From Acidobacteriaceae bacterium (GTDB lineage Bacteria; Acidobacteriota; Terriglobia; Terriglobales; Acidobacteriaceae): a stretch of 40,670 bases of DNA. The DNA lies in NCBI GenBank assembly GCA_025934135.1, contig JAICYR010000007.1, positions 1-40,670 of the forward strand. Reading direction: 5' to 3'. Every line of letters starts with the position of its first letter. Position 1 is the stretch's first letter. Under the pieces are notes generated by a model. That model worked only from the letters and a program-made list of their open reading frames with translations, was not told the origin of the DNA and did not search any database. Positions 9,376-18,038 of this stretch are shown here, in pieces. A program made the position numbers and the translations under genes.

Positions 9376-10022
9376 ACGAGCCAACACGCATAGATAAGGA
9401 TGCGCCGATCAAAATCCTCGTCGTGGACGATCACGCCATCGTCCGCAAAGGTCTTGTCGCGCTGCTGAACACGGTCGAGGGCCTGCGCGTCGTCGCTGAA
9501 GCCTCGGACGGCGAAGAGGCGATTCTGGCGCATCGCACCCACAAGCCCGACGTCACGCTTATGGACCTGCGCCTGCCGAAAATGAGCGGCGCCGACGCCA
9601 TCGCACGCATCCGGCGTGAGCAGCCCGCAGCCCGCATTATTGTGCTCACCACCTTCGATGGCGACGAGGACATCTTTCGCGCCCTTCAGGCCGGGGCCAA
9701 AGGCTACCTGCTCAAGGGCATGGACGCGGAGGAGCTGACCGAGGCCATTCGCGCTGTCTACGCGGGCAAGTCGAAAATTCCGGCTGTTGTGGCGGAGAAG
9801 CTCGCCGGGCGCATGGGCGGCCCCGCGCTCACCGCGCGCGAGCTTGAGGTCCTGAAGCGCATCGTCGCAGGCCGCAGCAACAAGGAGATCGGCAGCGACC
9901 TCCACATCTCAGAAGCCACGGTCAAGACCCACATCAACAGCATCCTCAGCAAGCTGGGCGTCAGCGACCGCACGCAGGCCGCCACCAGCGCGCTGCAGCG
10001 CGGCATTGTGTATCTGGAGTAG
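9372..10022 (+). CDS. NarL/FixJ-family response regulator
   Basis: 216 residues. The receiver domain (about 14-130) has the acidic pair Asp19-Asp20, phosphoacceptor Asp65 (LMDLRLPKMSG), Thr93/Thr94 and Lys115 (YLLKG). The LuxR-type helix-turn-helix (about 150-210) contains LTARELEVLKRIVAG and ATVKTHINSILSKLGV. The ATG overlaps the TGA of the kinase gene (ATGA), indicating translational coupling, so it is almost certainly phosphorylated by that kinase. Likely targets are its own operon or nearby genes, but no binding site was identified. Confidence 0.96.
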   Translation: MNEPTRIDKDAPIKILVVDDHAIVRKGLVALLNTVEGLRVVAEASDGEEAILAHRTHKPDVTLMDLRLPKMSGADAIARIRREQPAARIIVLTTFDGDEDIFRALQAGAKGYLLKGMDAEELTEAIRAVYAGKSKIPAVVAEKLAGRMGGPALTARELEVLKRIVAGRSNKEIGSDLHISEATVKTHINSILSKLGVSDRTQAATSALQRGIVYLE

Positions 10023-10028
10023 TTCCAA

Positions 10029-10553
10029 ATGCGAAGACTCATTGCGGTTGCGATTTTGCTTCTCGGCTGCGGCCTTCTGTGCCAGGCCCAGCCCGCGCAT
10101 GAAAGCTGGCGTCCGGCAACAGCGGCGGAGCTGAAGGCGCTGCTTCCACCGCGAGCGCCCGTGGTCCGCGAGCGCATCGAAACGGAGATGCGCACCGCCT
10201 CCGGCATCACGGACGGCAAGGGCAAATACGTCGCCGGGGTGGTGCTCATCACCGCCGGATACTCGGCCAACGGCAAGTATTCGCACTTCTTTGTGACCCA
10301 GGTGCCGCTCAAAATCGGAGACTTCGACCTTGCGCCTGGCCAATACCTGATTGGCTGGGAACACGGAGAAGACCTGCTCAATGTCAGGTTCTACGAGGCC
10401 ACGTCGGGACGCCTGCTCGGCTCGGTAACAGCGCGGCTGAACCCGTCTATCAAGAGAGTGGAGTCGTTCCGCATCTGGCCTCCGGCCGACCGCTCGCTCA
10501 TCCAGATCGGCCGGTTCACTTTTTCGTACCAAATTGGAGGCGAAGCGAACTGA
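10029..10553 (+). CDS. Secreted protein of unknown function
   Basis: 174 residues. A clear signal peptide (about 1-21, LIAVAILLLGCGLLCQAQ) indicates export. The mature part is a compact, probably beta-rich domain of about 150 residues with GQYLIGWEHGEDLLNVRFYE; I do not recognise a family. A GGAG site lies nine bases before the ATG. It starts six bases after the response regulator and its TGA overlaps the next ATG (TGATG), so it belongs to the kinase-regulator-MbfA transcript. It could be a periplasmic accessory of the sensor or of the iron protein; that is a guess from position. Confidence 0.75.
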   Translation: MRRLIAVAILLLGCGLLCQAQPAHESWRPATAAELKALLPPRAPVVRERIETEMRTASGITDGKGKYVAGVVLITAGYSANGKYSHFFVTQVPLKIGDFDLAPGQYLIGWEHGEDLLNVRFYEATSGRLLGSVTARLNPSIKRVESFRIWPPADRSLIQIGRFTFSYQIGGEAN

Positions 10554-11761
10554 TGCGGTCCGGCAAGTCCGAACAGAAGCGGCGGCGCAAGCTGCTCCGC
10601 GCCCTTGAGCTCAACTGGCAAACCGAGATGAGCGGCTTCTACACATATCAGGAGCTCGCCCGGCGCGATTCCGATCCCATTCGCGCCGAGGCGCTCCGGC
10701 AGATGGCCGAGGCCGAGCGGCAGCACGCCGAGCAGTGGGCCGGACGCATCCGCGAGCTTGGCGCGCACGTGCCGAAGTACCACGGCAGGTCCACAGGCGA
10801 CGCGGACAGTCTCGCCAATCGCCTGGGCGGCGAACGAATGGCGCTGCGCCGGCTGGAGATTGACGAGAGCCGCGCCATCGCCCTCTACAGCCGCCAGCTT
10901 CGCGAACTGGACGACGAGCGGAGCCTCGAAATTCTGCGCCAGGTCATCCAGGAGGAGCGCGAGCATTACCACGAGCTCAGCAACCTCATTCGCCATCGCT
11001 ACCCGCGCCACGCGGTCGAGGAGCAACGCGCCAACCCGCGGGCCATGCTCGAAGAACTGCTGGCCAAGCGTCACGACTCGGGCCGGCAGGCGGCGGGCTG
11101 GATCGGCGATGCCATTTACGGCGTCAACGACGGGCTGGGCGCGATCTTCGGAATCGTCTCCGGCGTCTCCGGCGCAACGCTCGGCAACAGCCACTACGTG
11201 CTGCTGGCCGGAATTGCCGGCATGATCGCCAGTGCGCTCTCCATGGGCTCCGGCGCATACCTTGGCGCGAAGAGCGAGCGGGAGATCTATGAAGCCGAGA
11301 TCCAGCGCGAGCGCGAAGCCATTGAGATGAACGCTCCCGAGGCCCGCGAGATGCTCTCGCTCTACTATCAGGTCAAGGGCCTGCCCGAGGACGATGCCGA
11401 TCGCTTCGTCGACCACATCGCCCGAGACAAGGACCAGTTCCTGCGCGCTCTTGCCTCCGAGCGTTTCAGCACCAGCGAAGAGGGGCTGCGTAAGCCGCTG
11501 ATCGCGGCGTCCTCCGCCGCGCTCTCCACCGCCGTCGGTGCGTTCATCCCCATTATCCCGTTCTTTTTCCTCCGCGGATACGAGGCCATCATCGTCTCCG
11601 GCATCGTTTCGCTGGCCGCGCATTTCGCCGTTGGGGCGGCCAAATCGCTCATCACGGTGCGCTCGTGGTGGGCCAGCGGATTCGAGATGACGGCAGTCGG
11701 CGCAGTCGAGGGCCTGGTCACGTACTTCATCGGAGTCGGGCTGGGACACGTGGGGGCATAA
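10553..11761 (+). CDS. mbfA: Membrane-bound ferritin/VIT1-family protein (MbfA-like)
   Basis: 402 residues. The N-terminal half (about 10-165) is a ferritin/rubrerythrin-like four-helix domain with di-iron type motifs AEAERQHAEQW and QEEREHYHEL. The C-terminal half (about 180-402) is a VIT1/CCC1-type membrane domain starting GWIGDAIYGVNDGLGAIFG, with GMIASALSMGSGAYLGAKSE and several hydrophobic helices near the end. MbfA proteins of alpha-proteobacteria have this arrangement and export iron, protecting against iron plus peroxide stress. The start overlaps the upstream stop by one base, with GGAGG 12 bases upstream. Being last in a sensor-regulator operon suggests that the sensed signal may relate to metal or oxidative stress. 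Function is by family; metal specificity is not proven. Confidence 0.88.
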   Translation: MRSGKSEQKRRRKLLRALELNWQTEMSGFYTYQELARRDSDPIRAEALRQMAEAERQHAEQWAGRIRELGAHVPKYHGRSTGDADSLANRLGGERMALRRLEIDESRAIALYSRQLRELDDERSLEILRQVIQEEREHYHELSNLIRHRYPRHAVEEQRANPRAMLEELLAKRHDSGRQAAGWIGDAIYGVNDGLGAIFGIVSGVSGATLGNSHYVLLAGIAGMIASALSMGSGAYLGAKSEREIYEAEIQREREAIEMNAPEAREMLSLYYQVKGLPEDDADRFVDHIARDKDQFLRALASERFSTSEEGLRKPLIAASSAALSTAVGAFIPIIPFFFLRGYEAIIVSGIVSLAAHFAVGAAKSLITVRSWWASGFEMTAVGAVEGLVTYFIGVGLGHVGA

Positions 11762-11775
11762 CTACCACGCGGAAA

Positions 11776-13575
11776 CTATGGCTGCATCCCCGCGTAATAT
11801 TTTTGGAGAACGAAGAACGCCTTCTTCTTCTCGCCCGTGTTGGAGACAAGTCCCTTGCGGTTGTAGCCGTCCTGAATTCCCGGCAACTGCCGGGTGGGAG
11901 AGCGGAAATCCATCAGGACCCATGGCGACAGGCCGCGCAGAAAAGGAATCTTTCGGAACATCAGGAACTGGTTCCTGTAAAGCGCCGCCTGGTACTCCTC
12001 GGTAAATCGCTCGGTTGCCGCACCGTGCATGCCGGCCTTCGCCCCTCCGCCAAATTCGCTCATAATCACCGGCTTATGGAGTGGGTCTTCAAAGTGGTGG
12101 GAAGGGGCTGACGACGGAGTATCAATATACCAGCCGATGTATTCGTTGTAGCCAATCACGTCCAGGCTCTTCATCAGCGGATCGCTCAGCACGGCGGTTT
12201 GATTGTGGATGGACTCCGCAAAGGCGGATGTAATCAGGCGCGTTGGGTCATCCTTGCGGGCCTGCGCAACCAGCTTCTCGATAAAGGCCGTGCGGTCCGG
12301 CCTATCCGGTGTCTCGTTTGACATGGACCAAAGAATCACCGAAGCTCGGTTGCGGTCCCGGCGAATCATCTCGTGCAGTTGCTGCTGGGCCACGGCAAGC
12401 GTGTGCGGATTGGTCCAGTCATTGCCCCAATAAACCGGAATTTCCGACCACACCATGATGCCCATCTTGTCGGCGAGCCGGATCTGGCGCTCATCATGCG
12501 GAAAATGTACCAGCCGCGCATAATTGCAATGCAGTTCTTTCGCCCATCCCAATAACGTTTCGGCGTCCGCATCCGATCGGGCTGGGCCCCCGCGGTAAGG
12601 CGCATCGTTCTGAATGCTCACACCGCGCAGGAAGATCGGCTTTCCGTTCAGCAAAATCTCATCACCACGCACCGCGATAGTGCGAAAACCAACGTCGTCG
12701 GCGAGCCGGTCCTCGCCCGTCGAAAAGACCACGTGGTAGAGCCGCGGATGCTCCGGCGACCACCGCTCCAGATCCTTCGGATGGAACGAAAAATCAGCGC
12801 GGCCATCCGCTCCTGTTGTCGCATTCAGCGACTCGTGCATGTCCGGAATACTCAACGCGACTTTGGTTCCCGGCGCCGCTCCCTCCACGTGCGCGTAGCC
12901 CGCGATGCTCCCGTCGGCGTTCAAGTGCAGCGACTCATCATCAATGAATGCCTCCGGGACTTCCACGAGGGAAACATCGCGTGTCAGGCCGCCATAGTTC
13001 CACCAATCGGTTTTGATTCCGGGCACCCGGTCGGGCTTGCGCCGGTTGTCCACCGCGATCACCACGAAGTTGCCGCCGTCCTTCACCGCCTGAGGGATCT
13101 CGCAGTCAAACGGGGTGAAGCCGCCCTCGTGGTCACAAATATGCACATCATTCACAAAGACGTGCGCCGCATAATTCGCCGCGCCGATATGCAGAAACAC
13201 TCGCGAATGCGGCTTGCGGTGAAATGTAAAGTCGCGCTCATACCACAGCAATCCTTCGTAATAAGAAAGCTCGTTGCTGTGCGTATTCCAGGTACCCGGA
13301 ACCTGAAGCACGCGCGACTTCGCAAAATCATATTCCAGCAGCTGACCGCCCGGTGTGTAGTGCCGATTGGCCGCGTATCCACGCACCCCGGGGACCTCGG
13401 TGCTGGAGCCCCACCCACCGCGATATGGATCGACGATGATGCGCCAAGGCCCATCCAGGCTGATGGATGGCCGATGATCTACGTCCACCAGCAATGTTGT
13501 TGCGGACTGAGCGGACGCGAAAACGGTGGAAAGAGAAAGGGCGAGCACGAGCAGAATCCTGGGCATGAGTCCCAT
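11776..13575 (-). CDS. Secreted glycoside hydrolase family 2, beta-glucuronidase type
   Basis: 599 residues with a signal peptide (about 1-23). Order: sugar-binding jelly roll (about 30-205; GLLWYERDF, KTDWWNYGGLTRDV), immunoglobulin-like domain (about 210-300) and TIM barrel (about 305-599). The acid/base is Glu421 (WSMSNETPD) and the nucleophile Glu507 (VIMSEFGGG). Near the C-terminus YNRKGLVS holds Asn572-x-Lys574, the NxK motif that in beta-glucuronidases recognises the sugar carboxylate. This favours glucuronidase over galactosidase. It would act in the periplasm or outside the cell on glucuronides. It lies 17 bases downstream of tyrA on the same strand and converges on mbfA (14-base gap). 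Cotranscription with the aromatic operon is possible but functionally unexplained. Starts at 13575 or 13566 are both possible. Confidence 0.9.
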   Translation of the reverse strand: MGLMPRILLVLALSLSTVFASAQSATTLLVDVDHRPSISLDGPWRIIVDPYRGGWGSSTEVPGVRGYAANRHYTPGGQLLEYDFAKSRVLQVPGTWNTHSNELSYYEGLLWYERDFTFHRKPHSRVFLHIGAANYAAHVFVNDVHICDHEGGFTPFDCEIPQAVKDGGNFVVIAVDNRRKPDRVPGIKTDWWNYGGLTRDVSLVEVPEAFIDDESLHLNADGSIAGYAHVEGAAPGTKVALSIPDMHESLNATTGADGRADFSFHPKDLERWSPEHPRLYHVVFSTGEDRLADDVGFRTIAVRGDEILLNGKPIFLRGVSIQNDAPYRGGPARSDADAETLLGWAKELHCNYARLVHFPHDERQIRLADKMGIMVWSEIPVYWGNDWTNPHTLAVAQQQLHEMIRRDRNRASVILWSMSNETPDRPDRTAFIEKLVAQARKDDPTRLITSAFAESIHNQTAVLSDPLMKSLDVIGYNEYIGWYIDTPSSAPSHHFEDPLHKPVIMSEFGGGAKAGMHGAATERFTEEYQAALYRNQFLMFRKIPFLRGLSPWVLMDFRSPTRQLPGIQDGYNRKGLVSNTGEKKKAFFVLQKYYAGMQP

Positions 13576-13592
13576 ATTATTCGCGCAGGCGT

Positions 13593-14468
13593 CTATTTCT
13601 TCGCGGAGGATGCCGGACGGAACTGGTTCGCCCGCTCAAATTCCTCGCGGAGGGCTGGGGTCTTCAGGTTTTCGCGGAGGTGCGCCAGCCTCTGTTCCAG
13701 AGCAAGCAGGGTAGCGGTGATGGCCTCAGTATTCGTGTGGGCCACGTCGCGCCACATGGAATAGGGGCTTGATCCGAGGCGCGTCATTTCGCGCAGAGCG
13801 CGTCCGCCGATGGGCAGCACCTCGTCCTTGGCGGCGAACTCGTCCTGTAGTAATGCGGTCAGGGCTGTAGACACGAACTGCGGCAGATGGCTGACCCAGG
13901 CGCACAGCACATCGTGGCGCTCGGGCTCGAGATCGAGTACTCGGCAGCCGAGCTTTTCCGTCCAATCGCGCCACTCGTCGGCGAGTGCGCGGGAGTCCGG
14001 GTGCATGGCGTGCGACTCGGGTGTTTCGGTAAAGAGCCAGGCTGCGCCATTAAACAGGTTGGCGTCGGCATTGGCCGCGCCGCTTACTTCCTTTCCGGCC
14101 ATGGGATGCCCGGGAAGAAACCCGGCGCTATCTGGAAGATTGTAATGGCCGCGTGCCTGATCGACGAGCGCGCGTTTGACGCTGCCCACATCGGTCACGA
14201 GCTGGCCGGGTCTGAGCACGGGAGCGAGGCGGTCGAGCCAATCGAGAATGGTGAGGACCGGCCCGCAGAGCAGGACCACATCGGCGGCTTGCGCGGCGGA
14301 GAGTCCATCGGCCGCGGCGGAGTGGATCGAGCCGCGCTCCAGCGCAAGTGCCAGTTCGCTGGGGTTGGGGTCCCATCCGGAGATTTCTCCAGTGAAGCCG
14401 TGCGCGCTCAGCGCAAGGCCCACTGAGGCCCCAATGAGACCCGTGCCCAGAATAGCGAGGCTCTTCAT
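13593..14468 (-). CDS. tyrA: Prephenate dehydrogenase
   Basis: 291 residues. It converts prephenate to 4-hydroxyphenylpyruvate with NAD(P)+, the tyrosine branch. The Rossmann motif ILGTGLIGASVGLAL is at residues 6-20. A helical prephenate-binding region follows, with LPGHPMAGKEVSG (about 118-130) and WVSHLPQFVSTAL (about 191-203). The length matches dehydrogenases without an attached ACT or chorismate mutase domain. It starts five bases after the DAHP synthase stop and is the last biosynthetic gene of the aromatic operon. Confidence 0.93.
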   Translation of the reverse strand: MKSLAILGTGLIGASVGLALSAHGFTGEISGWDPNPSELALALERGSIHSAAADGLSAAQAADVVLLCGPVLTILDWLDRLAPVLRPGQLVTDVGSVKRALVDQARGHYNLPDSAGFLPGHPMAGKEVSGAANADANLFNGAAWLFTETPESHAMHPDSRALADEWRDWTEKLGCRVLDLEPERHDVLCAWVSHLPQFVSTALTALLQDEFAAKDEVLPIGGRALREMTRLGSSPYSMWRDVAHTNTEAITATLLALEQRLAHLRENLKTPALREEFERANQFRPASSAKK

Positions 14469-14473
14469 CGCCT

Positions 14474-15523
14474 TTAGACGGCCACCGTGGCTGCCGCGGC
14501 CGGCTCCATGATGGTGCGCCCGACGGCCGGAGCGATGAGCCGCAGCTCATCCATGAGCCTGACAAGCTGCTCGGGGAAGAGCGACTGCGCCCCATCGGAG
14601 ACAGCCTTGTCAGGGTTGGGATGGACCTCGATGAGCAGCCCGTCCGCGCCCGCCGCCACGCTGGCGCGAGCCATCGGCGCAACCATGTCGCGGCGTCCGG
14701 TGCCGTGCGACGGGTCGCCGACGATGGGCAGGTGCGAGAGGTGCTTGATGACCGGAATCGCCGAAATGTCCATGGTATTGCGAGTGTAGGTTTCGTAGGT
14801 GCGGATGCCGCGCTCGCAGAGGATCACGTCATAGTTGCCGCCGGAGAGGATGTATTCGGCCGAGAGCAGGACCTCTTCGATGGTAGCGGCGATGCCGCGC
14901 TTGAGCAGCACGGGCTTGCGCACGGTCCCGAGTTCGCGCAGCAGGTTGAAGTTCTGCATGTTGCGCGCGCCCACCTGGAAGCAATCGACGTAGGGCAGCA
15001 TGAGCTCAATCTGTGAGATCTCCATGACCTCGCTGATGATGAGCAGCCCGGTGGCGTCGCCGACTTCGCGCAGCAGCTTGAGGCCTTCGAGGCCCATTCC
15101 CTGGAAGGAGTAGGGCGAACTGCGCGGCTTGAACGCGCCTCCACGCAGGAACTTGGCTCCGGCGGCTTTGACCTGCGCGGCGCAGGTGAAGATCTGGTCG
15201 CGGCCTTCGACCGAGCACGGCCCGGCCATCACGACCAGCTCGTTGCCTCCGATCTCCACTCCGTTGGGGAAGCGGACGATGGTGCCTTCGGGGCGGAAGC
15301 CGCGCCCGGCGAGCTTGTAGGGCGAGGAGATGCGGACAGCCTCGGAGACGCCGGGCAGCAGCTCGAAATCCTTGTGGTCGAACTGCGCCGGGCGGCCCAC
15401 TCCGGCCAGGATGGTCTGCAAGGCCCCGGTGGTGCGGTGGACGTTGAAGCCGATGGCGACCATGCGCTCGACTACGGTTTGTATCTGTTCTTCAGTGGCG
15501 TTTTCCTGCATTGCGACAATCAT
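14474..15523 (-). CDS. aroF: 3-deoxy-7-phosphoheptulonate (DAHP) synthase, type I-beta with N-terminal regulatory domain
   Basis: 349 residues from the ATG at 15523 (MIVAMQ start typical of the family, AGAGAG upstream). An in-frame ATG at 15562 would overlap the chorismate mutase and is less likely. It catalyses PEP plus erythrose-4-phosphate to DAHP, the first step to all aromatic amino acids. A ferredoxin-like regulatory domain (about 1-70) precedes the barrel with VVMAGPCSVEG, KFLRGGAFKPRSSPYSFQG, VLLKRGIAAT and IVGDPSHGTGRRDMV. This is the Thermotoga-type layout, where the N-terminal domain gives feedback inhibition by Tyr/Phe. It starts 22 bases after the chorismate mutase. Confidence 0.95.
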   Translation of the reverse strand: MIVAMQENATEEQIQTVVERMVAIGFNVHRTTGALQTILAGVGRPAQFDHKDFELLPGVSEAVRISSPYKLAGRGFRPEGTIVRFPNGVEIGGNELVVMAGPCSVEGRDQIFTCAAQVKAAGAKFLRGGAFKPRSSPYSFQGMGLEGLKLLREVGDATGLLIISEVMEISQIELMLPYVDCFQVGARNMQNFNLLRELGTVRKPVLLKRGIAATIEEVLLSAEYILSGGNYDVILCERGIRTYETYTRNTMDISAIPVIKHLSHLPIVGDPSHGTGRRDMVAPMARASVAAGADGLLIEVHPNPDKAVSDGAQSLFPEQLVRLMDELRLIAPAVGRTIMEPAAAATVAV

Positions 15524-15545
15524 TGGTTCTCTCTTTTCTGTTCTC

Positions 15546-15839
15546 TTACTGATCTTTGCCATTCGCTCCGGCCGAGGCCAGCTCGTCCTTCTGGAGCGCG
15601 CGCATCACGTCGATGATGCGCTCGTAGATGTGCTGCAGCTCAATGTCCGGGAGCGGTCCGTTGTTGGCCGCGCGGACATTGTCGAAGATGACGCGCTCGC
15701 GGTTCGGCTCGTAAATGGGGAGGTCGGTGGAGCGCTTGAGCTTGCCGATCTCGTGCGCCGCCGCGGCCCTCTGGTTGAGCAGCGCGACGACCTGCCGGTC
15801 GATTTCGTCGATCTTCCGTCGCCAGTCCGCTATGTCCAT
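15546..15839 (-). CDS. Chorismate mutase, AroQ class
   Basis: 97 residues, all helical. It isomerises chorismate to prephenate for Phe and Tyr. The family pattern is clear: WRRKIDEIDRQVVALLNQRA (residues 6-25), then AHEIGKLKRS and YEPNRERVI, with the second helix containing IYERIIDVMRALQ. It is a free-standing mutase, not fused to dehydratase or dehydrogenase. An AAAGGA-like site lies upstream. It sits 69 bases after trpA and is followed by DAHP synthase; free AroQ mutases are known to form complexes with DAHP synthase in some bacteria, so an interaction is possible. Confidence 0.93.
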   Translation of the reverse strand: MDIADWRRKIDEIDRQVVALLNQRAAAAHEIGKLKRSTDLPIYEPNRERVIFDNVRAANNGPLPDIELQHIYERIIDVMRALQKDELASAGANGKDQ

Positions 15840-15908
15840 ACCTGCTTCCTTTCGTTCGGAGCGCCGTTGCGTTCCGGTGAGTGTTGAGTCTGTACACGGG
15901 CCGTCATT

Positions 15909-16688
15909 TTAGCGGGCCTGCAGCGCCGGGGCGTACAGGCCCTGAATAAATCGTGCGATGGAGTTGGGCGCTTCCGCCGGGGCTGATTTCTCGATGATGG
16001 CCACCAGCGCGCTTCCGATTACAGCCGCGTCGGCGAACTGGCCCACGGCAGCAAAATGCTCCGCATTGGATACGCCGAATCCCACCGCGATGGGCAGATC
16101 GGTATATTGCCGCAGGCGCTTAACCAGCGATTTGGCATCCGACGCGAGCGACTGCTGCGTGCCGGTGATGCCGATGCGCGAGATGGCGTAGACAAAGCCC
16201 TTGGAGACGGCAGCGATTCGTTCGAGGCGGTCGTCTGGGCTGGTGGGTGCGGCCAGAAAGATGGGTGCGAGGTGGTGCCGTTCGAGCGCGGCGAGGTAGT
16301 CGGCGGCCTCCTCGACAATCATGTCGGTCACGAGTACGCCATCCACTCCGGCGGCCTCGGCGGCCGCACAGAATTTTTCCAGGCCGAAGCGCAGGATGGG
16401 ATTGAAGTAGGAGAAGATGACCAGGCCGGATTCCGGCCGCGCGGCGCGCAGGTCTTTGGCGAGAGCGAGCACATGGGCGAGGCTCGTGCCGCGAGCCACA
16501 GCGCGTTCACTGGCGCGCTGGATCACGGGGCCATCGGCCAGAGGATCGCTGAAGGGTACGCCCAGCTCGATCACGTCCGCGCCCGCGTCAATGGCGGCCA
16601 GCGCGATGGCGCGGGTAGTCTTGAGGTCGGGATCGCCGGCCGTGAGATAAGCAACGAGGCCGGGCTTGCCGGCAAATTGAATCGGCAT
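15909..16688 (-). CDS. trpA: Tryptophan synthase alpha subunit
   Basis: 259 residues, TIM barrel. It cleaves indole-3-glycerol phosphate to indole, passed to TrpB. The catalytic residues are Glu41 (DVIELGVPFSDPLADGP) and Asp52. Later motifs are GVDGVLVTDM and YAISRIGITGTQ, and VGFGVSNAEH for the phosphate site. Its start lies three bases after the trpB stop, the usual coupled arrangement. Length is normal and no defect is seen. Confidence 0.97.
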   Translation of the reverse strand: MPIQFAGKPGLVAYLTAGDPDLKTTRAIALAAIDAGADVIELGVPFSDPLADGPVIQRASERAVARGTSLAHVLALAKDLRAARPESGLVIFSYFNPILRFGLEKFCAAAEAAGVDGVLVTDMIVEEAADYLAALERHHLAPIFLAAPTSPDDRLERIAAVSKGFVYAISRIGITGTQQSLASDAKSLVKRLRQYTDLPIAVGFGVSNAEHFAAVGQFADAAVIGSALVAIIEKSAPAEAPNSIARFIQGLYAPALQAR

Positions 16689-16691
16689 CGC

Positions 16692-17897
16692 TCAGGCTCC
16701 CTTTAGATTGAGTTCGCGGGAAAGAATTCCCATGTCTTTGTCGCCGCGTCCGGAGAGGTTGACTACAAGTATGTCATGGCGCGGAAGCGTGGGCGCGAGC
16801 CGAATGCACTCGGCCACGGCATGAGCACTTTCGAGAGCGGGCAGGATTCCTTCGGTGCGGGCCAGCTTCACGGTTGCGTCCAGCGCGGCTTCGTCCGTGG
16901 CGCTGACGTACTCGGCGCGCCCTGTGTCGTGGAGGGCCGCATGCTCGGGACCGATGGAGGCGTAGTCGAGTCCGGCGGAAACGGAATGCGTCAACGCGAT
17001 CTGGCCGTTGTCGTCCTGTAGGACATAAGAATAGGTGCCTTGCAGCACACCCGGCGCTCCTCCCTGGAAGCGCGCTGCGTGTTCGCCGAGCTTGGTGCCG
17101 CGTCCTCCGGCTTCGACGCCGATGAGGCGGACGTTCTTGTCGGGAATGAATTCGTAGAATGCGCCGATGGCGTTCGATCCGCCGCCGACGCAGGCAATGA
17201 TGGCGGTGGGCAGGCGACCTTCCTTCTCCTGAATTTGCTGGCGCGCCTCACGGCTGATGACGCGGTGGAAGTCGCGCACCATGGCCGGATAAGGATGCGC
17301 ACCGAGCACGCTGCCGAGCAGGTAGTGCGTGGTGCGGACATTGGTGACCCAGTCACGCATGGCCTCGTTAATGGCATCCTTGAGTGTCTTTGAGCCGGAG
17401 CTGACGCCGCGCACCTCCGCGCCCAGCAGCCTCATGCGGTAGACGTTCAGCTCCTGGCGACGCATGTCCTCTTCGCCCATGTAGACGACGCACTCCATGC
17501 CGAGCAGCGCGCAGACGGTGGCGGTGGCCACTCCGTGCTGGCCCGCGCCGGTTTCGGCAATGATGCGATGTTTGCCCATGCGCTGGGCGAGCAGTCCCTG
17601 GCCCAGGCAGTTGTTGATCTTGTGCGCGCCGGTGTGCAGCAGATCTTCGCGCTTGAGGTAGATCTTCGCGCCGCCAAGGGATCCAGTCAGGCGTTCGGCG
17701 AAATAGAGCGGAGTGGGACGGCCAGCGTAGTCGCGCAGCAGCGAATCGAGTCGAGCGTGAAAGGTGGGATCGGCCTGCGCCTCGGCGTAGGCGCGCTCGA
17801 GTTCGTCGAGCGCGGCCACCAGCGTCTCCGGCACGTACCGGCCGCCATAGGGGCCGAAGCGCCCGGCGACTTGCGATATTGTTTCAGCGGTGCTCAC
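16692..17897 (-). CDS. trpB: Tryptophan synthase beta subunit
   Basis: About 401 residues. A PLP enzyme condensing indole with serine. The PLP lysine lies in [19 protein letters not shown]; the phosphate loop is [24 protein letters not shown] and [12 protein letters not shown] are conserved. It is of the common TrpB1 type. I prefer GTG at 17897 because AGGA lies seven bases upstream; TTG at 17900 is the alternative. It is the first gene after the attenuator at 17922-18073. Confidence 0.96.
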   Translation of the reverse strand: MSTAETISQVAGRFGPYGGRYVPETLVAALDELERAYAEAQADPTFHARLDSLLRDYAGRPTPLYFAERLTGSLGGAKIYLKREDLLHTGAHKINNCLGQGLLAQRMGKHRIIAETGAGQHGVATATVCALLGMECVVYMGEEDMRRQELNVYRMRLLGAEVRGVSSGSKTLKDAINEAMRDWVTNVRTTHYLLGSVLGAHPYPAMVRDFHRVISREARQQIQEKEGRLPTAIIACVGGGSNAIGAFYEFIPDKNVRLIGVEAGGRGTKLGEHAARFQGGAPGVLQGTYSYVLQDDNGQIALTHSVSAGLDYASIGPEHAALHDTGRAEYVSATDEAALDATVKLARTEGILPALESAHAVAECIRLAPTLPRHDILVVNLSGRGDKDMGILSRELNLKGA

Positions 17898-17921
17898 CAA
17901 ACCGTCCTTTCAGGGGCAATC

Positions 17922-17953
17922 AAAAAGCCGCGACCTTTGTCGGCCGCGGCTCT
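17922..17953 (-). terminator. Attenuator terminator (segments 3 and 4) upstream of trpB
   Basis: Read on the minus strand, AGCCGCGGCC (17951-17942), a six-base loop and GGTCGCGGCT (17935-17926) form a ten-pair stem with one G-U pair, followed directly by a T run (17925-17922, plus the stem's last T). It ends about 25 bases before the trpB start and after the leader peptide stop, so it would stop transcription before trpB. Its 5' arm also belongs to the antiterminator described at 17946-18019. Confidence 0.88.
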
Positions 17954-18038
17954 TTCGGAAAATCGTAGAATCTGAATCTCGTTGCTGAATCTTCAGATGT
18001 GCACGTCCGCCAGAGCCGCTATTGAGAACCAATAGCGG
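17946..18038 (-). promoter_or_regulatory. Alternative RNA pairings of an aromatic amino-acid attenuator
   Basis: Minus-strand segments: 1 = CCGCTATTG (18038-18030); 2 = CAATAGCGGCTCT (18024-18012); 3 = AGAGCCGCGGCC (17953-17942); 4 = GGTCGCGGCT (17935-17926). Segments 1 and 2 pair perfectly over nine bases with a five-base loop. GCGGCTCT of segment 2 pairs perfectly over eight bases with AGAGCCGC of segment 3. Segments 3 and 4 form the terminator. Segment 1 covers Tyr12 (last base)-Arg13-Tyr14-Trp15 codons of the leader peptide, so a ribosome held there frees segment 2 to block the terminator. Confidence 0.85.

Noticed and set aside
8080-9387. 435-codon minus-strand frame inside the histidine kinase
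   Set aside because: Antisense to well-conserved kinase domains; typical shadow frame in GC-rich DNA.
10391-11749. 452-codon minus-strand frame over mbfA
   Set aside because: Antisense to ferritin and VIT1 motifs; no family similarity.
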